Notes: generated by a model not told the origin, from the sequence alone. 41,441 nucleotides of DNA from Chryseobacterium hagamense (GCF_007991455.1 NZ_BJYJ01000033.1:1-41441); one strand, 5' to 3'; shown: positions 16,422 through 25,837, numbered from the stretch's first letter. Numbers and translations are program-made.

Positions 16422-17915
16422 TTAGCTTACCATTGACTGGTAGATAAACTTCAACGAACTATTCACCATTTCGATGATCGGCTGCGGGAAAATACCGAAT
16501 ACGATCACAAAAACCGCTAAACCTGCCAATACTGAGAATTCAACTGCAGACAGGTCTTTTGCCGTACTCAACACTGCTTCATCACCCTGCCCGAACATGG
16601 CCTTTCCGTAGAATCTTAACAGATAGACTGCGGCAAGGATTACGGTAAGACCGGCAATCACTGCTGCCAATCCGTTAAAATCATATACCGATTTCAACAG
16701 GATGAATTCTCCGATAAATCCATTGGTTAACGGAACGCCCATTGAGCCCAGTATAATAATCAGGAACAACACCGCAAACTTTGGCGCTACTTTCGCAAGG
16801 CCGCCCATCTGCCTGATGTCTCTTGATTTAAATCTTTTATATAAGATATCACAGCAGTAGAACAGACCCACCACGTTGATCCCGTGAGCGAAGGTCTGTA
16901 CCAAAGCCCCTTCAGCTCCTTCAATATTGAAGGTTCCTCTTAAAGAAATCACGGCAGAAGCAAAAATACCCGCAACCATCAACCCTACGTGAGAGAAAGA
17001 CGAATATGCAATGATTTTCTTCATATCGGTCTGGATGATTGCAATCAAAGCTCCGTGAACAATCCCTATAATCGCCAGGATAATAACGATCTGTCCCGAA
17101 ATTCCTGCAATCGGAATCGGGGTGATCGGCAACAGGTAACGCATTACCCCGTAAATTGCCATTTTAAGCATGATCCCGGATAAAAGCATTGATCCCTGAG
17201 TTGGCGAATAAGTATAGGTATCCGGCTGCCACGTATGGAAGGGGAATACCGGTAACTTCACTGCAAAGGCAAAGAAGATAAACCAGAACACTACCGTCTG
17301 TTGGGTTGCGTTCAGTTGCGCATTGTAAAGATCCGTCAGTGCAAAAGAGGCTGAGTGATTATAAACATAAATCAACCCGGCCAGCATAAACAGTGATCCT
17401 ACAAACGTATAAACGAAGAATTTCGTGGTGAATTCAAACCTTTTATTTTCCTGCCCCCAAAGTCCGGCAATAAACCAGATCGGAATCAGCGTTACTTCCC
17501 AGAAAATGTAGAACAGCAATCCGTCCAGCGAAGTGAACACCCCGATCAGACCGAACTGCATCATCAGGATCAAACCGTAGAATGTATTTCTGTAGCTTAC
17601 ATTTTCATTGAATGAAGATAAAATAATAATCGGCGTTAAAATATTCGTCAGCAATAAAAGAAGCAGACTCATCCCGTCGATCCCGAAGTGAAGAGAGCTC
17701 TTCATGAATTGTGACCATGGATAGTTGATTTCGTGCTGCAATACGCTGTCTACCGTCGGATTAAAATCAAAATCCGCTGCAATGTAGAAGGTAACGAGCA
17801 TCTGTACCAACGCAATTCCCAGTGCCAAATATTTGCTGGAATTGTTTTTCCAGGCAAAAACTAATCCCGAACCTACAAGAGGTAATAGCAATAATGTTAA
17901 TAACAAACCCGACAT
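16422..17915 (-). CDS. nuoM: NADH-quinone oxidoreductase subunit M
   Basis: A 497-residue antiporter-like subunit of complex I. It shows FYIFWEVTLIPIWFIAGLWG (essential TM5 Glu), AVKLPVFPFHTWQPDTYTYS (TM7 Lys region and discontinuous helix), KMAIYGVMRYLLPI and KKIIAYSSFSHVGLMVAGIF, all diagnostic for NuoM/ND4. It starts 2 nt after nuoL and ends 16 nt before nuoN, so the three pumping subunits are translated from one tightly packed message. Confidence 0.97.
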   Translation of the reverse strand: MSGLLLTLLLLPLVGSGLVFAWKNNSSKYLALGIALVQMLVTFYIAADFDFNPTVDSVLQHEINYPWSQFMKSSLHFGIDGMSLLLLLLTNILTPIIILSSFNENVSYRNTFYGLILMMQFGLIGVFTSLDGLLFYIFWEVTLIPIWFIAGLWGQENKRFEFTTKFFVYTFVGSLFMLAGLIYVYNHSASFALTDLYNAQLNATQQTVVFWFIFFAFAVKLPVFPFHTWQPDTYTYSPTQGSMLLSGIMLKMAIYGVMRYLLPITPIPIAGISGQIVIILAIIGIVHGALIAIIQTDMKKIIAYSSFSHVGLMVAGIFASAVISLRGTFNIEGAEGALVQTFAHGINVVGLFYCCDILYKRFKSRDIRQMGGLAKVAPKFAVLFLIIILGSMGVPLTNGFIGEFILLKSVYDFNGLAAVIAGLTVILAAVYLLRFYGKAMFGQGDEAVLSTAKDLSAVEFSVLAGLAVFVIVFGIFPQPIIEMVNSSLKFIYQSMVS

Positions 17916-17917
17916 TA

Positions 17918-19831
17918 TTATTGTAATAAAAAGTTAACAATTAATATAATTCCTACTGCCAAAGACATGATAAGAATATAGTTCTCTACATTTCCGTTCT
18001 GGATTCGCTTCATAGCTCTTCCGCTGTCTTCAGCGCCATCGCCCACGAAGTCTACAAAACGGTCCAGAATACCTTTATCAAACATTCTTCCTCCGCGTCC
18101 TAATCCTTCAACCGTTTTTACAACAATTGCATTGTAAAGTTCGTCAACATATAATTTCTTGGCAGACAGTTTTTCCCATCCGGTGTACATTTCCTCCGGC
18201 AGGGCCTGCTTTTTCTTGTTAACGTATGTATTTTTTACCAGGAACCAAACCGTGAAGAACATCAGGACGGTTGCTCCCAAAAGGATCATTTCCGTTCCGA
18301 AAGGCACTCCTGAAAGAGTAGCTTCCATCTGGTTATAGCTTTCCTCGGTAAGCACCGGCTTCAGCCATTCCATTAATTTAGCATAATGGCCGTGTCCGAT
18401 AAAGTGAGGAAGGTTGATGAACCCCCCGACTACGGAAAGGATGGCCAGCACGATCAATGGCAGCGTCATATTCGACGGGCTTTCGTGAAGGTGATGCTTC
18501 TGTTCTTCCGTCCCTCTAAACGCTCCGTGGAACGTCAGGTAATACAGTCTGAACATATAAGTTGCCGTAACTGCCGCTAAAATGAATAGCATAACCCAAT
18601 AGATCGGGTTTTTGGAAAAAGCAGCTACAAGAATTTCGTCTTTCGAGATCATCCCCGATAGTAAAGGGAATCCGGAAATTGCCAGGGTCCCGATCAGGAA
18701 GGTAGCGTGAGTTACCGGAATGTATTTTTTCAGTCCTCCCATCAAACGCATGTCCTGCTCGTTGCTCATGGCGTGGATTACAGAACCTGCTCCCAAGAAC
18801 AGCAATGCTTTGAAGAAAGCGTGCGTCATTACGTGGAACATGGCCGTGGTGTAAGCACCCAATCCTAAGGCAATGAACATGAATCCAAGCTGGGAAACGG
18901 TAGAGTAAGCCAGTACTTTTTTGATATCGTTCTGACGGAGGGCATAGAATCCTGCCAATGCAGCCGTCATGAAACCGATGAATAATATAATATCCTGAAC
19001 GCTCGGTGCAAGGGTGAACAAGAAATTCGAACGTACCACCAGGTAGATCCCCGCCGTTACCATCGTCGCCGCGTGAATCAATGCAGAAACAGGGGTAGGA
19101 CCGGCCATCGCATCCGGAAGCCATGTATATAAAGGAACCTGAGCCGACTTACCGGTAGCACCGATAAATAAACTTGCCGTAATAAAGATGATTACGCTGC
19201 CGTCCAGTTCAAATTTTCCTGCATTTTCTTTTATCGTAAGGTAATCTACAGCGTTGGTCTGGGAAGCCAGCATGAAAATCCCGATCAGTAACGCAAGGTC
19301 ACCGATTCTGTTCATGATAAATGCTTTTCTTGCTGCCTTACCATATTCTTCGTTGGTATACCAGAACCCGATCAACAGGTAAGAACATAGTCCTACACCT
19401 TCCCATCCGATGAAAAGGATCAGGTAGTTGCTTCCCATTACCAATAGAAGCATGGAGAAGATAAACAGGTTAAGGTAAGTGAAAAACTTGTAGAATCCTT
19501 TATCGTGGCTCATATATCCGATGGAGTAGAGGTGGATTAAAGAACCGATTCCCGTAATGATCATCACCATCATCAGAGACAGCTGATCGATCTGGAACCC
19601 GAAATTGATCTGAACCCCGTTTACCCTGAACCATTCAAAAGCTTTTACGATCACCGGCTGGCTTTCGGAATTGAAACCCAGGAAAATGCTTACTGCAATG
19701 CAGAAAGAAGCAAAAACCATTGCCGTCGCCAGGCCGCCTACTACGATTTTCGGAAGATTTTTCCCGAATAAACCGTTAATAAGAAAACCTAAAAGGGGTA
19801 AAAGTATTATTGCATATACTAAATTTTCCAT
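17918..19831 (-). CDS. nuoL: NADH-quinone oxidoreductase subunit L
   Basis: A 637-residue distal antiporter-like subunit of complex I (ND5). Diagnostic segments are LFIGWEGVGLCSYLLIGFWY, AFIMNRIGDLALLIGIFML, GKSAQVPLYTWLPDAMAGPT and LAYSTVSQLGFMFIALG. The C-terminus carries the expected long lateral helix region (about 500-610) and a final membrane anchor (VENYILIMSLAVGIILIVNF). It lies 2 nt after nuoK. Length fits the family (about 610-640). Confidence 0.97.
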   Translation of the reverse strand: MENLVYAIILLPLLGFLINGLFGKNLPKIVVGGLATAMVFASFCIAVSIFLGFNSESQPVIVKAFEWFRVNGVQINFGFQIDQLSLMMVMIITGIGSLIHLYSIGYMSHDKGFYKFFTYLNLFIFSMLLLVMGSNYLILFIGWEGVGLCSYLLIGFWYTNEEYGKAARKAFIMNRIGDLALLIGIFMLASQTNAVDYLTIKENAGKFELDGSVIIFITASLFIGATGKSAQVPLYTWLPDAMAGPTPVSALIHAATMVTAGIYLVVRSNFLFTLAPSVQDIILFIGFMTAALAGFYALRQNDIKKVLAYSTVSQLGFMFIALGLGAYTTAMFHVMTHAFFKALLFLGAGSVIHAMSNEQDMRLMGGLKKYIPVTHATFLIGTLAISGFPLLSGMISKDEILVAAFSKNPIYWVMLFILAAVTATYMFRLYYLTFHGAFRGTEEQKHHLHESPSNMTLPLIVLAILSVVGGFINLPHFIGHGHYAKLMEWLKPVLTEESYNQMEATLSGVPFGTEMILLGATVLMFFTVWFLVKNTYVNKKKQALPEEMYTGWEKLSAKKLYVDELYNAIVVKTVEGLGRGGRMFDKGILDRFVDFVGDGAEDSGRAMKRIQNGNVENYILIMSLAVGIILIVNFLLQ

Positions 19832-19833
19832 TC

Positions 19834-20163
19834 TTATCCTCTTAATTTATTAAATATACTTACATCAACAGAACGGGTATTTCTATAGAGCATAGCAATA
19901 ATTGCCAGACCTACCGCTACTTCCGCAGCAGCCACCACCATAATGAAGAAAACTAAAAGTTGTCCGTCGCCGTTTCCTTTATACGCTGAAAAAGCAGCGA
20001 GTAAAAGGTTTACCGAATTCAGCATAAGCTCTACACAACCCAAGATAACAATAGCATTTTTTCTCAGCAATACGCCCAACACTCCCAGACAGAACAATAC
20101 TGACGAAAGAATGATGAAGTAATTCAGAGGAACACTTTGTATAAATGTATTTACTTCTCCCAT
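19834..20163 (-). CDS. nuoK: NADH-quinone oxidoreductase subunit K
   Basis: A 109-residue three-helix subunit of complex I. The helix II/III glutamates of the proton path are visible in LGCVELMLNSVNLLLAAFSA and VVAAAEVAVGLAIIAMLYR. The gene starts 4 nt after nuoJ and is followed by nuoL after 2 nt. Confidence 0.97.
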   Translation of the reverse strand: MGEVNTFIQSVPLNYFIILSSVLFCLGVLGVLLRKNAIVILGCVELMLNSVNLLLAAFSAYKGNGDGQLLVFFIMVVAAAEVAVGLAIIAMLYRNTRSVDVSIFNKLRG

Positions 20164-20167
20164 AATT

Positions 20168-20665
20168 TTATAAATCTTTTTTACCGATTAATACCGCACC
20201 TACAATACCTGCCAAAATAAGGATGGATGCAAGCTCAAACGGTAAAACATATTCATTAAACAAAAGTCTGCCCAGGTTTTTGGTAAGCCCGATGCTGCGG
20301 TCTGCATTTTCAACCACCACGTGGTTCTGCTGTACTCCTCTGAATACCCCTAAAACTCCGATCAGAAGAAGACCCGCCGTAAAAACGCCGGCAAATTTTA
20401 AAGTATTGCTCTTCTTACTTTCGTCTTGCTTATTAAGGTTAAGCATCATCAGGATGTACAGGAAAAGTACCATGATCGCCCCGGCGTATACAATGATCTG
20501 GATAATCGCAAGGAATTGTGCATTCAGAAGAATATACATGCCTGCAATCGAAAACATCGTCACAATTAATGACAGAATAGCATATAAAGGATTTCTGGCA
20601 AATACGAAGTATACCGCACTGGCCACTGCTAAAAACGCCACCAAGAAAAATAAAAACTGATCCAT
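20168..20665 (-). CDS. nuoJ: NADH-quinone oxidoreductase subunit J
   Basis: A 165-residue five-helix membrane subunit of complex I (ND6). The conserved segment FLAIIQIIVYAGAIMVLFLY holds the TM3 pi-bulge region typical of the family, followed by MMLNLNK. Its start codon overlaps the nuoI stop by one base (TAATG), so it is coupled to nuoI. Confidence 0.97.
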   Translation of the reverse strand: MDQFLFFLVAFLAVASAVYFVFARNPLYAILSLIVTMFSIAGMYILLNAQFLAIIQIIVYAGAIMVLFLYILMMLNLNKQDESKKSNTLKFAGVFTAGLLLIGVLGVFRGVQQNHVVVENADRSIGLTKNLGRLLFNEYVLPFELASILILAGIVGAVLIGKKDL

Positions 20666-21222
20666 TATTTTACCGCATTTTTTTGTTTCTCGGATTGTCT
20701 TTCAGTAATGTCAATCCTTTCATTTATTTTTTCTACCAACTTATCTTTTCCGTAGATGAAAGACCCTCTGTTGGTTTCCACATCTACCAGTCGGTCGGTA
20801 AGATAGATCGCTGATTTCGGGCATGCTTCCTCGCACATCCCGCAGAAAATACATCTCAGCATATTGATTTCATATACCGATGCATATTTTTCTTCCCTGT
20901 ACAGATTCTTTTCCTCTTTTGTTCTTTCAGCAGCCGTCATTGTGATAGCTTCTGCAGGGCATGCTACTGCACACAATCCGCAGGCGGTACATCTTTCGCG
21001 GCCTTCCTCGTCTCTTTTCAAGACGTGCTGGCCTCTCCAGATTTCGGCTCTCGGCTTTTGTACCTCCGGATAGGCATACACTGCCGGAGCTCCTTTCAGC
21101 ACCGTTCTCACAGCATGCTTAAAGGTAATCCCCATTCCCGTAAAAATTGCAGGCAGGTAGATTTTTTCAGCAAGGGTCATTTCTTTATTGGAAACAACTT
21201 TTGATCTGTTTGTAAGTTTCAT
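20665..21222 (-). CDS. nuoI: NADH-quinone oxidoreductase subunit I (8Fe ferredoxin-type)
   Basis: A 185-residue subunit carrying the two 4Fe-4S clusters N6a and N6b that pass electrons to NuoB. Both ferredoxin motifs are intact: C78-x2-C81-x2-C84-x3-C88 and C124-x2-C127-x2-C130-x3-C134. An amphipathic N-terminal helix precedes FKHAVRTVLKG, as in other NuoI proteins. A 93-nt gap with a short degenerate repeat separates it from nuoH upstream; its stop overlaps the nuoJ start. Confidence 0.97.
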   Translation of the reverse strand: MKLTNRSKVVSNKEMTLAEKIYLPAIFTGMGITFKHAVRTVLKGAPAVYAYPEVQKPRAEIWRGQHVLKRDEEGRERCTACGLCAVACPAEAITMTAAERTKEEKNLYREEKYASVYEINMLRCIFCGMCEEACPKSAIYLTDRLVDVETNRGSFIYGKDKLVEKINERIDITERQSEKQKNAVK

Positions 21223-21315
21223 TATCTTTTATTATTAAATGTTAGACGATGGAAGACCATTACATCAACTCATCATCACATTATCAAATTTTCAAATTAA
21301 TTTAATTTCAAATGA
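21223..21315. repeat. nuoH-nuoI gap with a 17-nt repeat
   Basis: AACTCATCATCACATTA at 21267-21283 is repeated exactly at 22443-22459 in the nuoG-nuoH gap, in the same orientation. It is followed by AT-rich TCAAATT units. No gene is present. Confidence 0.6.
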
Positions 21316-22380
21316 TTAACTGCCGAAGGCTAAAATCACCGCTCCGGTAATCAGTAAATTCACCAGTGCCATTGGGATCAGCGTTTTCCATCCCAGGTGC
21401 ATCAGCTGGTCATATCTGAATCTCGGAAGTGTCCATCTGATCCACATAAAGATCAGGATTCCGATGATTGTTTTTGTTAAAAATGCTACGACACTCAGGA
21501 TCCCTGCGGTATTTTCGCCCCAGTGCTGCGTTACCCATTCAATTCCGGGATAATTATATCCTCCGAAGAAAAGAACGACCATAAACGCATTGGAGATAAA
21601 CATGTTCACATATTCACCGAACATGTACAAACCTAATTTCATGGATGAATATTCCGTAGAATATCCGGTTACCAGTTCAGATTCACATTCCGGCAAATCG
21701 AAAGGGTGTCTGTTGGTTTCCGCCAAAGCGGCTACAAAGAAAACCAGGAAAGCAATGGGCTGGTAGAAAATATTCCAGTTCAGTCCGGAAACCCATGGAA
21801 TAAAGCCCCATAATTTACCGTCAGTCTGGCTGGCGGTGATTTCTTTCAGATCCAGACTTCCCGTCATCATGATGATGGAAAGCAAAGCCAATCCCATCGC
21901 CAGTTCATAAGAAATCATCTGTGAAGAAGCACGGATAGCTCCTAACAATGAATATTTGTTGTTGGAAGCCCAGCCTCCGATCATAATTCCGTACACCCCG
22001 ATGGAGGCCATTCCGATAATGAAAAGAACCCCAACGTCGATGTTGGCAACCTGCAGATCGTAAGACGTTCCGGCGATATTTAAACTTTTACCCCAGGGAA
22101 TAACTGCTCCGGTAATCAATGAAATAAACATCACCAAAGCCGGACCCAGCACAAAAAGGAATTTTTCCGCATTGGCCGGGGTAAAGTCTTCTTTAAAGAA
22201 AAACTTTCCACCGTCGGCAAGAGGCTGCAGCAATCCGAAAGGTCCTGCTCTGTTCGGACCGATCCTGTCCTGCATGATTGAGGCCACTTTCCGTTCCGCC
22301 CAGGTAGAGTAGGCTGCAATCGTCAGTGAAAGCAGGAAAAGTGCCAATACAAGTATAAGTTTAAATGTAATTAAATCCAT
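21316..22380 (-). CDS. nuoH: NADH-quinone oxidoreductase subunit H
   Basis: A 354-residue membrane subunit (ND1) that forms much of the quinone-binding chamber. Typical segments are STWAERKVASIMQDRIGPNR, GPFGLLQPLADGGKFFFKED, GGWASNNKYSLLGAIRASSQ and AETNRHPFDLPECESELVTG. Length and order fit the family. It lies downstream of nuoG after a 172-nt gap containing short repeats. Confidence 0.97.
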   Translation of the reverse strand: MDLITFKLILVLALFLLSLTIAAYSTWAERKVASIMQDRIGPNRAGPFGLLQPLADGGKFFFKEDFTPANAEKFLFVLGPALVMFISLITGAVIPWGKSLNIAGTSYDLQVANIDVGVLFIIGMASIGVYGIMIGGWASNNKYSLLGAIRASSQMISYELAMGLALLSIIMMTGSLDLKEITASQTDGKLWGFIPWVSGLNWNIFYQPIAFLVFFVAALAETNRHPFDLPECESELVTGYSTEYSSMKLGLYMFGEYVNMFISNAFMVVLFFGGYNYPGIEWVTQHWGENTAGILSVVAFLTKTIIGILIFMWIRWTLPRFRYDQLMHLGWKTLIPMALVNLLITGAVILAFGS

Positions 22381-22552
22381 TTTTAATTTAAATGTTTTGA
22401 AGATGGGAGCCGGAAGCTGGATGTTCAGTACATCGTGGCATTAACTCATCATCACATTACTAATTTTTTATATTCTAAGACCGTTGATGTTGAAAGCAGT
22501 AGGTGAGTTTTATATTAAACTTCCAGCTTCCTTCTTCCAGCATCCAACTTTT
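22381..22552. repeat. nuoG-nuoH gap with short direct and inverted repeats
   Basis: The left part (GGAGCCGGAAGCTGGATG, about 22406-22424) is imperfectly mirrored by CCAGCTTCCTTCTTCCAGC (about 22523-22542), so the transcript could fold. AACTCATCATCACATTA (22443-22459) is an exact copy of 21267-21283. No gene is seen. These units look like members of interspersed intergenic repeat families. Confidence 0.55.
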
Positions 22553-23551
22553 TTATTTTTCGTCTTTTTCGCTGATTTCCTTAGCCATCGGATTGTCCAG
22601 GACTCTTAATTCATCCTTAGGCTTCTCGTAATGGTTCAGGGAAATTACGGAATGTCTGTCGATATGTCTTGGCCCTTCAATGTTCCAGTCCGACAGTTCT
22701 TTTCTTTCGAAACGGCAGGTGTCGCAGATGAATTCTTCCACTTCGCCCCACTGGTCTTTTCTGGCTGTTACCCTTATGATTTCATCCCCTTTCATCCACA
22801 CGACTGCTTTTCCGGAGCATTTTCCACAGTTGCACGAAGCGTTCATAGGCTTCGTAAACCATACCCTGCTGGAGAAACGGGCGGTTCTGTCCGTTAAGGC
22901 ACCTACCGGACAAACATCAATTACGTTTCCGATAAAATCATTATCCAGGGCTTTATTCAGATAGGTTGAAATTTCGGCGTGATCTCCTCTGAAAAGGATT
23001 CCGTGCTCTCTTTCTCCGGTCAGCTGATTGGCTGCCAGTACGCACCTTGCACACAGGATGCAACGGTTCATATTCAGTTTGATGTGAGGGCCAAGGTCAT
23101 CGGCATCATAGGTATTTCTTTCGAATTCCGTTCTGGTGTTTTCGTTGCCGTATTCGTAGCCGAGATCCTGAAGGTGGCATTCTCCGGCCTGGTCGCAGAT
23201 CGGGCAGTCCAACGGGTGGTTCAGCAATAAAAACTCGGTTACGGCTTTACGGCCCTCCTGTGCTTTTTCGGAAGTAAGGTTTTTCACTTCCATACCGTCC
23301 ATGACGTTGGTTCTGCAGCTGGCCACCAGTTTCGGCATAGGTCGCGGATCTGCTTCAGATCCTTTGGAAACTTCTACCAGGCACGTTCTGCATCTTCCTC
23401 CGCTGGTTTCCAATTTGCTGTAGTAGCACATTGCCGGAGGTACCGATTTTCCACCGATCTGTCGGGCAGCTTCCAAAATAGAAGTTCCGGGCATCACTTC
23501 GGTCGTCTGTCCGTCTATCGTTATTTTAAATTTTTTAACCTCTTCGCTCAT
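22553..23551 (-). CDS. nuoG: Short NADH-quinone oxidoreductase subunit G (iron-sulfur part only)
   Basis: A 332-residue version of the complex I subunit that channels electrons through clusters N1b, N4 and N5. The 2Fe-2S ligands are C42, C54, C57 and C79. The N5 motif is H102-x3-C106-x2-C109-x5-C115. The N4 motif is C164-x2-C167-x2-C170 with C214. A further cysteine group (C240, C242, C245, C276, C279) recalls the N7/molybdopterin-oxidoreductase 4Fe-4S motif. The large molybdopterin-like C-terminal domain of the roughly 900-residue E. coli form is absent; such short NuoG proteins are known in Bacteroidota. The upstream neighbour is the barrel-protein gene, 41 nt away. Confidence 0.93.
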   Translation of the reverse strand: MSEEVKKFKITIDGQTTEVMPGTSILEAARQIGGKSVPPAMCYYSKLETSGGRCRTCLVEVSKGSEADPRPMPKLVASCRTNVMDGMEVKNLTSEKAQEGRKAVTEFLLLNHPLDCPICDQAGECHLQDLGYEYGNENTRTEFERNTYDADDLGPHIKLNMNRCILCARCVLAANQLTGEREHGILFRGDHAEISTYLNKALDNDFIGNVIDVCPVGALTDRTARFSSRVWFTKPMNASCNCGKCSGKAVVWMKGDEIIRVTARKDQWGEVEEFICDTCRFERKELSDWNIEGPRHIDRHSVISLNHYEKPKDELRVLDNPMAKEISEKDEK

Positions 23552-23592
23552 ATTCTATGCTTTTCGCTTATGCCTTAGCCATTAAGCTCTGT

Positions 23593-24477
23593 TTAATTAT
23601 ACTTTTTCGTATTAAATGTATACCCAATTCCGGCCAGCACCTGTCCGAAAACAAAATCCTGACGGGCTTTATCCGGTTTGTTGTTCAACGTGGTTTTGAT
23701 GTCCCACATGTTGATGTATCCGGCTTTGGCTTCTGCCCGGATCATCCAGTGGTTCCAGAAAACCAGGTTTAAGCTCGATCTCAGGTCAGTTCCCATTCCC
23801 GCTACGTGGAAACGGTCGCTTCTTTCATTACCGAAAAGCTTGACGTTGCTCTTCGGAAACATGAAGCCGAGTCCCGCTCCGTAAGACCATACCAGGTCTA
23901 CATTTTTCTTGTGAACAAGATTCTTATATTTTTCAAGGCCTACATTTTCATAATTAAGGCCGTCCGTATGTTCAAATGTCAGGAACTGCTCATCAGATAA
24001 ATTCACCTGTCCGTTCTGTACCATTGCGGCGTATTTCGAATCGGAAATCGTTCCTGAAAAATCAACGGTCTGGTTCTGGTTCATCACATATTTCATGTGG
24101 TCGATTCCTAAAACCAAAGCTAAATTGTCTTTAATAAAATAACCTGCTCTGAAGTTATACTGAACCACGGTGAACCATGACGGATCGATATATACAATTC
24201 CCAATTTCGTAGGCCGGTCTCTCGCTGATACATTATTCAGCTGAAAATCGTAACCGTTTCCGGTAAAATGGATATCCGAGTTGCTGAAAGCCCCTCTGTT
24301 CCAGCCGAAGAAAGCGAAGACCTGACCTTTTTTGCTTAATGGTAATGGCTTTTCCATTTTCTTAACAGGAGCAGTAAAAACATCGTCCAATGTTCTTTCT
24401 CCCAAGGTGTCTTTTTCTTTTGTCTGTCCAAAAAGAAAACCCGACATCATTAACCCGGAAACCAGTAAACTCTTCAT
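23593..24477 (-). CDS. Predicted outer-membrane beta-barrel protein inside the nuo operon
   Basis: A 294-residue protein with signal peptide MKSLLVSGLMMSGFLFGQ and a mature part of alternating strands, for example QVFAFFGWNRGAFSNSDIHF, NFRAGYFIKDNLALVLGIDH and MIRAEAKAGYINMWDI, ending in VLAGIGYTFNTKKYN. This is the pattern of a small outer-membrane barrel. It has no resemblance to any complex I subunit. The start is ambiguous: ATG 24477 gives the best signal peptide and lies 1 nt after the nuoF stop, while ATG 24486 overlaps the nuoF end. Its position between nuoF and nuoG implies co-transcription with complex I. Function unknown. Confidence 0.8.
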   Translation of the reverse strand: MKSLLVSGLMMSGFLFGQTKEKDTLGERTLDDVFTAPVKKMEKPLPLSKKGQVFAFFGWNRGAFSNSDIHFTGNGYDFQLNNVSARDRPTKLGIVYIDPSWFTVVQYNFRAGYFIKDNLALVLGIDHMKYVMNQNQTVDFSGTISDSKYAAMVQNGQVNLSDEQFLTFEHTDGLNYENVGLEKYKNLVHKKNVDLVWSYGAGLGFMFPKSNVKLFGNERSDRFHVAGMGTDLRSSLNLVFWNHWMIRAEAKAGYINMWDIKTTLNNKPDKARQDFVFGQVLAGIGYTFNTKKYN

Positions 24478-24478
24478 C

Positions 24479-25837
24479 TTAAGCATTGTTTTCAACGGCA
24501 GGGATTGGATCAGCATAATGGGCCAGTCCATAGTTCTGTGTCTTACACAATTCAGGGTTTTTCACGTGCCATTCGAACTCGTCTCTGAAATGACGGATCG
24601 CTGCTGCCACCGGCCATGCCGCGGCATCACCCAGCGGGCAGATGGTATTTCCTTCGATCTTTCTCTGGATATCCCAAAGCAGATCGATATCTTCTATTTT
24701 TCCTTCTCCGTTCTCGATTTTCTTTAAAATCTTGTACATCCATCCCGTACCTTCACGGCAAGGGGTACACTGTCCGCAGCTTTCGTGGTTGTAGAATCTT
24801 GCCAGGGTCATGGTATGTTCCACCACGCACTGGTCTTCATCCAATACAATGAAACCTCCCGAACCCATCATGGTGCCGGTAGCAAATCCACCGTCGGCCA
24901 AAGATTCGTAGTTCATATATCTCGGTTCCCCGTTTACGGTTTTTAATAACAAGTTGGCAGGAACAATCGGAACGGAACTTCCACCCGGGATACAGGCTTT
25001 CAGTCTTTTTCCGTCCTTAATTCCGCCACAGTATTCGTCTGAATAAATGAATTCTTCAACGGTAATCGTCATATCAATTTCATAAACGCCCGGCTTGTTG
25101 ATGTTTCCGCAGGCAGAAATTAATTTCGTACCGGTAGATCTTCCTACACCGATTTTGGCGTATTCAGCTCCGGTAATATCGATAATCGGAACGATGGCAG
25201 CAATAGATTCAACATTGTTTACAACCGTCGGTCTTTCCCAAAGTCCTTTTACGGCCGGGAACGGCGGTTTCAGTCTCGGATTTCCTCTTTTCCCTTCAAG
25301 GGATTCGAGCAATGCCGTTTCTTCACCACAGATGTAAGCTCCGCCACCTCTCTGAACATAAATTTCACAATCGAAACCGGTCCCTAAAATATTTTTACCT
25401 AAAAATCCTGCTGCCTTGGCTTCTTCAATCGCTTCTTCAAGAATATCAGGAATCCAGGAATATTCTCCACGGATATAGATATAAGAAACATTTGAACCTA
25501 AACAGTAAGATGAAATCAGCATTCCTTCAATCAACAGATGGGGAAGGAATTCCATCAGATACCGGTCTTTGAAAGTTCCCGGCTCCGATTCGTCGGCATT
25601 CACCACCAGGTGTCTCGGAACGCCTTCCGGTTTTGCCAGGAAGCTCCATTTCATCCCGGTAGGGAATCCGGCTCCTCCACGTCCGCGAAGTCCTGAAGCT
25701 TTCACTTCTTCCAGAACTTCTTCCGGTGTCATTTTCAAGGCTTTTTCTGCGGCAGTGTAACCTCCCTGTTTGCGGTAAGTTTCAAAGTAGCGGATGCCTT
25801 CGATATGTGCGTCTTTAAGTAAAAGTTTTTTACTCAT
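24479..25837 (-). CDS. nuoF: NADH-quinone oxidoreductase subunit F
   Basis: A 452-residue NADH- and FMN-binding subunit of complex I. The NADH/FMN site GRGGAGFPTGMKWS lies at 52-65, with the acidic ADESEPGTFKDR at 81-92 and YICGEETALLESLEGKRG at 168-185. The N3 cluster ligands are C354-x2-C357-x2-C360 and C400. It is preceded by an 80-nt gap holding a GC-rich degenerate repeat and an AAAAGCA heptamer 7 nt before the ATG. The stop codon overlaps or abuts the start of the barrel-protein gene. Confidence 0.97.
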   Translation of the reverse strand: MSKKLLLKDAHIEGIRYFETYRKQGGYTAAEKALKMTPEEVLEEVKASGLRGRGGAGFPTGMKWSFLAKPEGVPRHLVVNADESEPGTFKDRYLMEFLPHLLIEGMLISSYCLGSNVSYIYIRGEYSWIPDILEEAIEEAKAAGFLGKNILGTGFDCEIYVQRGGGAYICGEETALLESLEGKRGNPRLKPPFPAVKGLWERPTVVNNVESIAAIVPIIDITGAEYAKIGVGRSTGTKLISACGNINKPGVYEIDMTITVEEFIYSDEYCGGIKDGKRLKACIPGGSSVPIVPANLLLKTVNGEPRYMNYESLADGGFATGTMMGSGGFIVLDEDQCVVEHTMTLARFYNHESCGQCTPCREGTGWMYKILKKIENGEGKIEDIDLLWDIQRKIEGNTICPLGDAAAWPVAAAIRHFRDEFEWHVKNPELCKTQNYGLAHYADPIPAVENNA

